Origin: Actinomycetota bacterium
GTDB taxonomy: Bacteria; Actinomycetota; Actinomycetes; S36-B12
Direction: 5' to 3'
NCBI GenBank assembly: GCA_030645615.1
Contig: JAUSNB010000022.1
Location: forward strand, 1 to 41,204
DNA: 41,204 bases
The notes under the pieces were generated by a model. The model saw only the letters and a program-made list of their open reading frames with translations, ran no database searches and had not been told where the DNA came from. Shown piece by piece: positions 1 through 6,823 of the stretch; position 1 is the first letter of the stretch; every line of letters begins with the position of its first letter. The translations under genes and the position numbers were made by a program.

Positions 1-570
1 ACGACACGGAGACCATCGGCGAGGCCCGCGCCCAGGCGCTGGCCGACCTCGTGCTGGGCGACAGCCAGGCCCACGTCAACCTCGACGTCGTCATCGACCT
101 GGCCACCCTGCTGCGCCTGCGCGAGGACCCCGCCACCCTGCACGGATCCGGCCCCATCGCCGCCGACGAGGCCCGAGACCTCCTCGCGACCCTGCCCCCC
201 CGACGCCCAGGTCACCCTGCGCCGCCTCGTCGCCGACCCCCTCACCGGGCACCTGCTGGACGCGGGCCGGCGCAGCTACCGCATCCCCGACCCGCTCCGC
301 GCCTTCATCACCGCCCGCGACCACACCTGCCGATTCCCCGGCTGCGCCCGCCGCGCCGGCTCCTGCCAGGTCGACCACGCCACCGCCTGGGACGACGGCG
401 GCGCCACCAGCCGAGCCAACCTCGGCGCGTTGTGCACCCGCCACCATCAAGTGAAGACCCACGCCGGCTGGCAGATCACCGCCTCAGCCACCGACGGCGC
501 CTGCACGTGGGCCAGCCCGCACGGCCGCACCTACCCCCACGCTCCCCCCGACATCCGGGGCAGCGGATAG
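1..570 (+). pseudogene. HNH endonuclease, DUF222/13E12-type, C-terminal part, frameshifted
   Basis: The window opens inside this gene, so its N-terminus is missing. Frame 3 reads ...DTETIGEARAQALADLVLGD up to a run of seven C at 195-201. The reading then continues only in frame 1 (PDAQVTLRRLVADPLTGHLL...) to the TAG at 568-570. Removing one C joins the two parts without a gap. The second part carries the HNH signature of the family: CRFPGC, then QVDHATAWDDGGAT, then ANLGALCTRHHQVKTH, a zinc-bound beta-beta-alpha nuclease fold. Genes of this DUF222/13E12 group are multicopy in many actinobacteria; their biological role is poorly known. The gene is convergent with the AIM24 gene, with 10 bp between the stops. 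The extra C may be a real inactivating mutation, phase variation at a homopolymer, or a sequencing error; I cannot tell which. Confidence 0.8.
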
Positions 571-580
571 CGGACCTCGC

Positions 581-1261
581 TCAGGCGCGCGTAAAGGGCA
601 GAACCTCAGTCAGCCACGAGACCAGTGCGCCCGGGTTGCGGGACTGCGTCCACACCCGGCCAGGCCCGGTCATGTCGCACACGAGCCCCTCGCCTGACTT
701 CATCGACGTCATCAGGCCGGAGACCGTCTTGGTCTTCATGCCGATGCCGTCGTCATAGGCGACGAGGTGACCCGAGTCGACCGTGAATGTCTCACCGGGC
801 TGCAGCTCGTGGAGGTCCAGAGCGCCGTAGGACGCCACGACGACCTGGCCGGTGCCGGTCATGTGGGCGATGAAGCCGCCCTCTCCACCGAACAGGTTCT
901 TGGCGCCACCCCAGGAGGTGTCCATCTCGACGCTCGACTCGTGAGCGAGCCAGCTCCCCTTGGTGACGGCAAGCCCGCGGCCGCCACCGACCTGAATCAC
1001 CGCGATGTCGCCGGGGAGGTTTGCGGCCATGTCGACCCAGGCACCTTCGACACTGGACTCGAACGTCGTCTGGAAGAAGGACTCCCCCCCGAGGGCGCTG
1101 CGCTTGAGGGCCTTCATGAAGCCGCCCTCCATCTTGGCCTGGATCGCGACGCCGGCGCTCATGGCGGCCATGGCGCCGGACTCGGCCTTGACCTTCTCGC
1201 CTGCGCTCATGGTCGCTCGCGCGACCGCGAAAGCCGGTTGATGCCTGATGTCGATCCTCAT
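581..1261 (-). CDS. AIM24 / TIGR00266 family protein
   Basis: This 226-residue protein has the repeated Gly-rich beta-strand pattern of the AIM24 (DUF124) family: AESGAMAAMSAGVAIQAKMEGG near the start, then GGESFFQTTF, GGRGLAVTKGSWLA, GGEGGFIAHMTGTGQVVVASYGAL and a C-terminal VSWLTEVLPF. Family members are single-domain beta proteins of unclear function, named after a mitochondrial relative. The ATG at 1261 is chosen because GGAGG lies 7 nt upstream; the open frame runs further upstream but without homology. The gene is divergent from the AspT-like transporter. A weak -10 match (TAGGCT, complement of 1294-1299) lies upstream, without a clear -35. The family call is from recognition of the repeats, and I infer no precise function. 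Confidence 0.8.
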   Translation of the reverse strand: MRIDIRHQPAFAVARATMSAGEKVKAESGAMAAMSAGVAIQAKMEGGFMKALKRSALGGESFFQTTFESSVEGAWVDMAANLPGDIAVIQVGGGRGLAVTKGSWLAHESSVEMDTSWGGAKNLFGGEGGFIAHMTGTGQVVVASYGALDLHELQPGETFTVDSGHLVAYDDGIGMKTKTVSGLMTSMKSGEGLVCDMTGPGRVWTQSRNPGALVSWLTEVLPFTRA

Positions 1262-1340
1262 GTGTGCCTCCAGCAACGTCGATGGTTGGGGCCAGCCTAG
1301 GGCGATTGAGACCGACGAGACACTGTTAGCCGACACCTGA

Positions 1341-1380
1341 TTGCGCACGTGGGGTCGCGCCCCCGGGATAATCACCACCA
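1341..1380 (+). promoter_or_regulatory. Leaderless promoter of the AspT-like transporter
   Basis: GATAAT at 1367-1372 is a near-consensus -10 box. Seven bases later comes the ATG at 1380, so transcription would start on or next to the start codon. A -35-like TTGCGC lies at 1341-1346 with a long 20-bp spacer. No Shine-Dalgarno sequence precedes the ATG, which fits a leaderless mRNA. Confidence 0.55.
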
Positions 1381-3011
1381 TGGATGTCGGCGAGATGCTC
1401 AAGGGCTGGTCCGACATCGCGGCAGAGCAGCCGCTCCTGCTGCTCACGGTCATCATGGCCATCGGCGGTGCAATCGGATCGATCAAGATCCGCAGCTTCT
1501 CGCTCGGACCAGCGGCCGTGCTGTTCACCGCCTTGGCGTTCTCGGCGTACGACGAGCGGCTCCGGCTGCCCCAGATCCTGGGCATCTTCGGCCTCGCCCT
1601 ATTCGCCTACGTCATAGGCGTAGGCGCCGGGCCTTCCTTCTTCGCGGCCCTCCGCACTGGCGGGCGGGCGCTGGGCGTGGTCGTCGGTGCCTTGCTCATC
1701 GGGGGCGCCGTCACCGTAGGCGTCGCGCACGCCCTTGGCCTCGAGGGACCGATCCTGTCGGGGATCTATGCAGGAGCCCTCACCAATACCCCAGCTCTGG
1801 CGGCCGCGTCGGAAGCCTGGGCCTCTGACCTGCCCACCGTCGGCTACTCCGTCACCTACCTGTTCGGGGTCCTCGGCATGCTGCTTGCCGCAGCGGTGGG
1901 CATCAAGCGGGCGGCTCCGCGCAAGGCACTCACCCCCGTCGTGGAGGACCCCCTCCCGCCCAAGCTCGATGGCATGACGATCCGGATCGAGACGGCGGGA
2001 CTCCCCGACTTCGGGACCCTGACCGAGCAGTACGGCCACCACATCGTGTTCTCCCGGATCATGCGTGGCGACTCACCAGGGCACCCGGGCGTAGTTACCA
2101 TCGCCACGGACGACGCCATTCCTGTGCCCGGCGACATCGTGACCGTGATCGGCGACCTGCCCACGCTGGAGCGCTTCGCCGGCCAGGTGGGCCACCCGTC
2201 GACGGTCGCCCTGACCCTGGACCGCTCGACCGTCGACTACCGCCGCGTCGCCGTATCGAACCCCAAGGTCGCCGGCCTGACACTTGGCGACTTGAGGCTG
2301 GCCCGGCGCTTCGGCGCCGTGGCTACCCGGGTGCGCCGCGGCGACGTCGACCTCCTTGCGACCGACGACCTGGCTCTTCAGGTCGGCGACCGGGTGCGCA
2401 TCGTCGCCGAGCGCCACCGCATGAGCGAGGTGGCCGCCTATCTCGGGGACTCCGAGAAGGGAGCCTCCGCTTACTCGATCACGAGCATGGCCCTGGGGCT
2501 GGCCCTCGGTGTCCTGCTGGGTGAGCTGCAGTTCCCGATGCCCGGAGGCGGCCACTTCGCCCTCGGCTTGGCCGGCGGACCGCTGCTGGTCGGCCTGATC
2601 GTCGGCCGGGCCGGCCGCACGGGACCCGTTCTCTGGTCCCTGCCGCACGGAGTCGCCTCGACGCTGTCGCAACTCGGGATGATGCTCTTCCTGGCGTACG
2701 CCGGCTCGAACTCCGGATCCGCCCTGGCCGAGGCGTTGTCGGGGCCGACCGGTCCGCGCCTGCTCGTCGCCGGCGCAGTCGTCACCCTCACCACGGCCGC
2801 GGCCGTCATCCTGGGCGGCCGCCTGCTCGCCGGCATGTATGGGCCACGGCTTGGTGGCGTGCTCGCCGGGACCCAGACCCAGCCAGCGGTCCTGGCCTAC
2901 GCCAACGAGACCACCAAGGACGATCCCCGGGTGAACCTCGGCTACGCCCTGGTCTACCCGGCCGCGATGATCGTCAAGGTCGTGGTGGCGCCGATCCTCG
3001 GCCGGTTCTAG
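1380..3011 (+). CDS. AspT/YidE/YbjL-type membrane transporter with RCK_C domains
   Basis: This 543-residue protein has the duplicated AspT/YidE architecture. An N-terminal block of about five hydrophobic helices (residues 15-180) includes GPAAVLFTALAF and GVGAGPSFFAALRTGG. A soluble middle (about 190-370) holds two TrkA-C (RCK_C) domains with the phrases PGDIVTVIGDLPTLERF and VGDRVRIVAERHRM. A second membrane block follows (about 375-543), ending GYALVYPAAMIVKVVVAPILGRF. The phrase GTQTQPAVLAYANE is typical of the second half. Characterised relatives exchange amino acids such as aspartate for alanine; most are of unknown substrate. The ATG at 1380 is preferred over an in-frame TTG at 1341 because of the -10 box exactly 7 nt upstream. 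The substrate cannot be predicted. Confidence 0.85.
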   Translation: MDVGEMLKGWSDIAAEQPLLLLTVIMAIGGAIGSIKIRSFSLGPAAVLFTALAFSAYDERLRLPQILGIFGLALFAYVIGVGAGPSFFAALRTGGRALGVVVGALLIGGAVTVGVAHALGLEGPILSGIYAGALTNTPALAAASEAWASDLPTVGYSVTYLFGVLGMLLAAAVGIKRAAPRKALTPVVEDPLPPKLDGMTIRIETAGLPDFGTLTEQYGHHIVFSRIMRGDSPGHPGVVTIATDDAIPVPGDIVTVIGDLPTLERFAGQVGHPSTVALTLDRSTVDYRRVAVSNPKVAGLTLGDLRLARRFGAVATRVRRGDVDLLATDDLALQVGDRVRIVAERHRMSEVAAYLGDSEKGASAYSITSMALGLALGVLLGELQFPMPGGGHFALGLAGGPLLVGLIVGRAGRTGPVLWSLPHGVASTLSQLGMMLFLAYAGSNSGSALAEALSGPTGPRLLVAGAVVTLTTAAAVILGGRLLAGMYGPRLGGVLAGTQTQPAVLAYANETTKDDPRVNLGYALVYPAAMIVKVVVAPILGRF

Positions 3012-3012
3012 T

Positions 3013-3036
3013 CCTCGACCGCTCCGAGGGCAGCGG
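3013..3036. terminator. Possible bidirectional terminator between convergent genes
   Basis: Two mutually exclusive short hairpins fit in the 30-bp gap between the transporter and cysE. CCTCG (3013-3017) can pair with CGAGG (3025-3029), and CCGCT (3019-3023) with AGCGG (3032-3036). Neither has a T-tract, so the terminator role is only suggested by position. Confidence 0.3.
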
Positions 3037-3041
3037 ACAGG

Positions 3042-3749
3042 TCAGATCGAGTAGTCGACGGGCTCGGCCCCGAGTTCCCAGTCGCCGCTTGCGGTGCGGT
3101 GCGGCCAGTCGTGGTGATGGTGGTCCTCGCCGAGCACATGCACTTCGATCCGGGCCAGCCGGTCCAGCAGCGAGGTGACCGCAAGGCCCATCGGGTCCGG
3201 CGCCGTCGGGCTGTCCTGCTTGGGCCGGGAGTCAAGCTCGTCCGGTGTTCCGTGGGCAATGACCTGGCCCGGCACGCCGACGACCACCGAGTGGCTGTCG
3301 ACGGAGCGGACGAGGACCGCATTGGCACCAACCCGCGAATCGTGGCCGACGTTGACAGGTCCAAGAACCTTCGCGCCCGCACCGACCGTGACCCTGTCCC
3401 CCACCGTCGGATGACGTTTGCCGGGCTCGAGACTCGTGCCGCCGAGGGTGACTCCGTGGTAGATCGTCACGTCGCGGCCCACCTGGGCCGTCTCGCCGAT
3501 CACGACCCCCATGCCATGGTCGATGAACAATCCCGGTCCCAGCTGCGCCGCCGGGTGGATCTCGATGCCCGTGGCCCAACGCGTGGCCTGGGACAGCGCC
3601 CGCGCCGGCAGCAGTGCACCTCGGCGCCATAGTTCGTGCGACACCCGATGGGCCCATACCGCGTGCACCCCGGGGTACAGGAGGGCGACCTCGAGGCCGT
3701 TGCGCGCAGCCGGGTCACGCTCGACAACGGACTCGACGTCGCTGCGCAT
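3042..3749 (-). CDS. cysE: Serine O-acetyltransferase
   Basis: This enzyme makes O-acetylserine from serine and acetyl-CoA, the first committed step of cysteine synthesis. The 235-residue protein has the short actinobacterial form: an N-terminal helical part (RDPAARNGLEVALLYPGVHAVWAHR), then the left-handed beta-helix of hexapeptide repeats. The active-site stretch IDHGMGVVIGETAQVG is followed by TIYHGVTLGGTSLEPGKRHPTVGD. The C-terminus ends DYSI; a terminal Ile is the residue by which CysE docks into CysK in the cysteine synthase complex. The tail also carries GEDHHHHDW, unusual and possibly metal-binding. It follows cysK on the same strand. The ATG at 3749 has a GGGAGG only 2 nt away, so a GTG at 3803, two bases after the cysK stop and adding 18 residues, is a real alternative start. 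Confidence 0.92.
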   Translation of the reverse strand: MRSDVESVVERDPAARNGLEVALLYPGVHAVWAHRVSHELWRRGALLPARALSQATRWATGIEIHPAAQLGPGLFIDHGMGVVIGETAQVGRDVTIYHGVTLGGTSLEPGKRHPTVGDRVTVGAGAKVLGPVNVGHDSRVGANAVLVRSVDSHSVVVGVPGQVIAHGTPDELDSRPKQDSPTAPDPMGLAVTSLLDRLARIEVHVLGEDHHHHDWPHRTASGDWELGAEPVDYSI

Positions 3750-3805
3750 GACCTCCCAGGCACGGCGCCCGCGCTTGGCCAGCCGATCCAGGCGTGCGCC
3801 CACGC

Positions 3806-4738
3806 TCAGTCGCCGAGCCCGGCAAAAAGCGCGGTGGACAGGTACCGCTCCCCGAACGAGGGGATAATGACCACGATCAGCTTCCCCGCGTTCTCCGGCC
3901 GCCGGGCCACCTCGGCCGCAGCCCAGAGGGCGGCGCCAGACGAGATCCCGACGAGCAGGCCTTCCTCGACGGCCGAGCGTCGTGCCATCGCCATGGCATC
4001 GTCGGCTGCCACGGTGACGACCTCGTCGTAGACGCCGGTGTCCAGGATGTCGGGCACGAACCCGGCGCCGATGCCCTGGATCGGGTGCGGACCCTTGGCC
4101 CCACCGGACAGCACCGGCGACGCGGCCGGCTCCACCGCGATGACCTGGACTCCCGGCTTGCGTTCCTTGAGGACCTGTCCCACCCCGGTGATGGTGCCCC
4201 CGGTGCCGACCCCGGAGATGAGGATGTCGACGTTGCCGTCGGTGTCGGACCAGATCTCCTCGGCGGTGGTCACCCGATGGATCGCCGGATTGGCCGGGTT
4301 CTGGAACTGCTGTGGCATGAAGTAGCGGGGGTCGCTGGCGGCGAGCTCGGTCGCCCGGGCAATGGCGCCGGCCATCCCCTCCGGCCCCGGGGTCAGGATG
4401 AGTTCGGCGCCGTAGGCGCGCAGGAGCATCCGGCGCTCCACGCTCATGGTCTCGGGCATCGTCAGGACGATCGGGATGCCCCGTGCCGCGCACACCATGG
4501 CCAGGGCGATCCCGGTGTTGCCGCTGGTCGGCTCGACCACGATGGTATCGGGGCCGATGAGCCCGGCCTCTTGGGCGGCGTCGATCATGGCAGCGCCGAT
4601 GCGGTCCTTGACGGAGTGAGCGGGATTGAAGAACTCCAGCTTGGCGACAACGTCGGCACCGGCCCCATCCGTGACGTTGCGGACCCGCACGAGGGGCGTG
4701 TTGCCGATCAGTTCGGTGATGTCATTGGCAATCCTCAT
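3806..4738 (-). CDS. cysK: Cysteine synthase A (O-acetylserine sulfhydrylase)
   Basis: This PLP enzyme converts O-acetylserine and sulfide into cysteine. The 310-residue protein shows the family landmarks in order: [13 protein letters not shown], the PLP lysine in [13 protein letters not shown] (K44), the substrate loop [11 protein letters not shown], and the phosphate-binding [13 protein letters not shown], followed by SSGAALWAA near the C-terminus. The ATG at 4738 is chosen because GGGAGG lies about 9 nt upstream and the protein then begins [15 protein letters not shown], as in relatives. It is first in a two-gene operon with cysE, whose product makes its substrate and whose C-terminal Ile is expected to bind its active site. 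It is divergent from ybaK. Confidence 0.96.
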   Translation of the reverse strand: MRIANDITELIGNTPLVRVRNVTDGAGADVVAKLEFFNPAHSVKDRIGAAMIDAAQEAGLIGPDTIVVEPTSGNTGIALAMVCAARGIPIVLTMPETMSVERRMLLRAYGAELILTPGPEGMAGAIARATELAASDPRYFMPQQFQNPANPAIHRVTTAEEIWSDTDGNVDILISGVGTGGTITGVGQVLKERKPGVQVIAVEPAASPVLSGGAKGPHPIQGIGAGFVPDILDTGVYDEVVTVAADDAMAMARRSAVEEGLLVGISSGAALWAAAEVARRPENAGKLIVVIIPSFGERYLSTALFAGLGD

Positions 4739-4797
4739 GGACCAGATCCTCCCACCCGCGGCAACCGCCGGCACGCGGGGCAGGGCAGGATGCGCCC

Positions 4798-5280
4798 ATG
4801 ATCGATGAGCCGTCCGGAGGCGAGCAGCGTGTCGTGGCTGCGATGACCGCTGCAGGGCTCACCTTCCGGCTGGTCCGACACGGCCGGGTGGGCAGCCTGG
4901 CCGAGGCCGCCGTGGCCCGCGGAGTCGAGCCAGCCGACGTGATCAAGTCGCTGGTCGTGCGCCGTGGGGAGGATGACTATCTCGTCGTCCTTGTCCCCGG
5001 CGATCGGGCCCTGTCGTGGCCCAAGCTGCGCAGCCTGCTCGGTGTCAGTCGCTTGTCCCTGCCCGACGCGGCTGCCGCTCGTGTCGCCACCGGATATGAA
5101 CGCGGCACCATCACGCCGTTCGGCATGAGCACGGACTGGCCCGTCATCGCCGATGAGCGGATATGCGGGCGCGAGATCTCATTGGGAGCGGGAGCGCATG
5201 GGGTTGCCGCGATCGTCGATGCGGATGCAGCGGTAGAGGCGCTGCGCGCGGCGGTCGCCGACGTCACCGAGCCTGAATGA
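4798..5280 (+). CDS. ybaK: YbaK/EbsC-type aminoacyl-tRNA deacylase
   Basis: YbaK-type proteins hydrolyse mischarged tRNA, classically Cys-tRNA(Pro), so a place next to the cysteine genes is suggestive. The 160-residue single domain shows [11 protein letters not shown] with the conserved lysine (K50), the [22 protein letters not shown] core, and GTITPFG followed by DERI. The ATG at 4798 has no Shine-Dalgarno; the -10-like CAGGAT at 4786-4791 lies 6 nt before it, so it may be leaderless. Assignment to the YbaK rather than the ProX subgroup is not certain. Confidence 0.85.
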   Translation: MIDEPSGGEQRVVAAMTAAGLTFRLVRHGRVGSLAEAAVARGVEPADVIKSLVVRRGEDDYLVVLVPGDRALSWPKLRSLLGVSRLSLPDAAAARVATGYERGTITPFGMSTDWPVIADERICGREISLGAGAHGVAAIVDADAAVEALRAAVADVTEPE

Positions 5281-5313
5281 CCGCTCGCGCGGACGAGGCG
5301 CGGTGCGCACGAA

Positions 5314-5349
5314 TTGCAACGACCCGCGCCGCTTCGTAGCGTGCAGCGC
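5314..5349 (+). promoter_or_regulatory. Leaderless promoter of the rhodanese gene
   Basis: TTGCAA (5314-5319), a 17-bp spacer, then TAGCGT (5337-5342) form a good actinobacterial sigma-70-type promoter. The ATG at 5350 follows 7 nt after the -10 box, and no Shine-Dalgarno is present. The promoter decides the start: the longer open frame begins with a TTG inside the -35 box and is unlikely to be translated. Confidence 0.6.
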
Positions 5350-5688
5350 ATGGGCGAAGGGTCCGTCAGGCATGTGCGGGTCGGCGAGGTCCAGGCACTC
5401 CGGGATTCCGGCGCGGTCCTGATCGACGTGCGCGAGCACCAGGAGACGGCGATGGGCAAGGCGCCCGGCGTTTCGTGCATGCCCCTTCAGTCGTTCGTCA
5501 TCGACCGCCTCCCGGCGGACACGCCGCTTGTCTTCATCTGCCGCAGCGGCAACCGCTCGGATGCCGTGGCGACCGCCCTGGCCGGAATGGGCTACGCCAC
5601 CTTCAACGTGCTTGGCGGGATGATCGCGTGGCAGGCGGCCGGGCTGCCCGTGATCGCCGAGGACGGCGGCCCGGGCACGGTCATGTGA
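5350..5688 (+). CDS. Rhodanese-domain protein
   Basis: This 112-residue protein is one catalytic rhodanese domain, which transfers sulfane sulfur through a cysteine persulfide. It has VLIDVREHQETAMGKAPG, then the active-site loop CRSGNR with Cys64 as the nucleophile, then NVLGGMIAWQAAGLPV. It is the single-domain type of the GlpE/PspE size class and has no signal peptide, so it is likely cytoplasmic. The neighbouring cysteine genes suggest a role in sulfur handling, but the physiological acceptor is unknown. The last 8 bp overlap the 3' end of the convergent CDF transporter gene. The start at 5350 is set by the promoter arrangement. Confidence 0.88.
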   Translation: MGEGSVRHVRVGEVQALRDSGAVLIDVREHQETAMGKAPGVSCMPLQSFVIDRLPADTPLVFICRSGNRSDAVATALAGMGYATFNVLGGMIAWQAAGLPVIAEDGGPGTVM

Positions 5689-6628
5689 GCGCGCCCGGCT
5701 CGTCATCCAGTGCCACGCCGGGCCGGCCCACCTCGTAGGAGCGCGGGTCGTCGACTGGCTCGACATGCGCATGGACCTGCACGTCCTCCACCACCTCGGC
5801 CAGCCTTGCCTCGACAAGCTCAACGAGGTCATGTGCCTGCGCGACCGTCCACTCGCCGGGCACGAGCACATGCAGGCTGGTGAAACGCTGGCGGCCAGCC
5901 TCGCGCGTCTGGATGGCGTGGAAGCGCACCTGCCCCGCCGGGTACTCGGCGGAGACGTTCCTCAGGCAGAGCACGATGTCCTGTTCCTGCTGCTCTGGCA
6001 GCGAGTGGTCCATAAGGCCGCGGGTCGCGCGGACCATCAGGCCGTACCCGGTCCACAGGATGTTGATCGCAACCGCGATGGCGACCAAGGAGTCCAGCGG
6101 CAGCCAGCCCGTGAGACCGACGAGCGCGACGCCGACCACCACGCCGATCGAGGTCCATACGTCCGTCATGAGGTGCTTGCCATCGGCCACCAGGGTGATG
6201 CTGCGATGCGTGCGCCCTACCCGCAGCAGCAGAAGCCCGACGACGGCGTTGATGGCCGTGGCGGCCAGCGTGATTGCCAGCCCGATCCCCAGCTCCTCCA
6301 GCGGACGTGGGTGAAGCAAGCGCTCTACCGCCGAGACCACGATGAGGACGGCGGCGAGCACGATCATGACCCCCTCGGCCCCGGCCGAGAAGTACTCGGC
6401 CTTGCCGTGGCCGAAGTGGTGGCTGCGGTCCGGCGGGCGGGCCGCGACGGTGAGGGCGACGAGGGCGACGAGGGCGGCGACCAGGTTGACCATGGACTCC
6501 AGCGCGTCGGAAAGCAGGCCGACGGATCCGGTCAGCAGGTATGCAGCAGCCTTCAGCCCGATGGTCGCGACGGCCGCGGCGATCGACAGCCATGCCCACT
6601 TGACGAGCCGCGCTGCAGGACCGGGCAC
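5681..6628 (-). CDS. Cation diffusion facilitator (CDF) metal transporter
   Basis: CDF proteins export divalent metals by proton antiport as dimers. The 315-residue protein has six membrane segments between about residues 12 and 205 and a C-terminal cytoplasmic metal-binding domain (about 215-300). The transport site in TM2 and TM5 reads D41ALES45 and H152LMTD156. In FieF/YiiP the position of S45 is Asp, so metal preference may differ. HHFGHGKAEYF (70-80) is typical of the family. The GTG at 6628 is preceded at 6 nt by CATCCT, a weak -10, and lacks a Shine-Dalgarno. A 41-codon ORF lies just upstream on the same strand. The specific metal cannot be read from the sequence. Confidence 0.9.
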   Translation of the reverse strand: MPGPAARLVKWAWLSIAAAVATIGLKAAAYLLTGSVGLLSDALESMVNLVAALVALVALTVAARPPDRSHHFGHGKAEYFSAGAEGVMIVLAAVLIVVSAVERLLHPRPLEELGIGLAITLAATAINAVVGLLLLRVGRTHRSITLVADGKHLMTDVWTSIGVVVGVALVGLTGWLPLDSLVAIAVAINILWTGYGLMVRATRGLMDHSLPEQQEQDIVLCLRNVSAEYPAGQVRFHAIQTREAGRQRFTSLHVLVPGEWTVAQAHDLVELVEARLAEVVEDVQVHAHVEPVDDPRSYEVGRPGVALDDEPGALT

Positions 6629-6679
6629 AACGTCAGGATGCCACCACAGTCGCGGCGATGGCCGGTCGTCGGACGGGGA

Positions 6680-6805
6680 CTACTCGCGGTCGATCGGGAT
6701 TGCCGGTGCACCGGCGCAGCACTGCGGCCGCAGCTTGCCCCGGATGACCTGGGTCACCAGGTAGGCGGGGAGCGCGATCGCGCCGATCGCAAGCAGGTAG
6801 TGCAT
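6680..6805 (-). CDS. 41-residue membrane microprotein with Cys-Cys motif
   Basis: The short ORF between the CDF transporter and the GGDEF-EAL gene encodes MHYLLAIGAIALPAYLVT, a single hydrophobic helix, followed by a basic linker (RGKLRP), the pair QCCAG and a polar tail ending in DRE. The predicted topology is one membrane span with a short tail carrying two adjacent cysteines. Its ATG lies 6 nt after TAGGCT (complement of 6812-6817), placed just past the end of the upstream gene, which argues that it is a real leaderless gene. I have an impression of similar one-helix CC-tail proteins in other actinobacteria but cannot check it. Function is unknown; the CDF gene downstream makes metal binding worth testing. 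Confidence 0.5.
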   Translation of the reverse strand: MHYLLAIGAIALPAYLVTQVIRGKLRPQCCAGAPAIPIDRE

Positions 6806-6811
6806 GCCGGC

Positions 6812-6817
6812 AGCCTA
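6812..6817 (-). promoter_or_regulatory. -10 box of the 41-residue microprotein gene
   Basis: TAGGCT on the minus strand lies 6 nt before the ATG at 6805, in the 18-bp gap after the GGDEF-EAL stop codon. No convincing -35 is visible. Confidence 0.4.
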
Positions 6818-6823
6818 CCCCTG

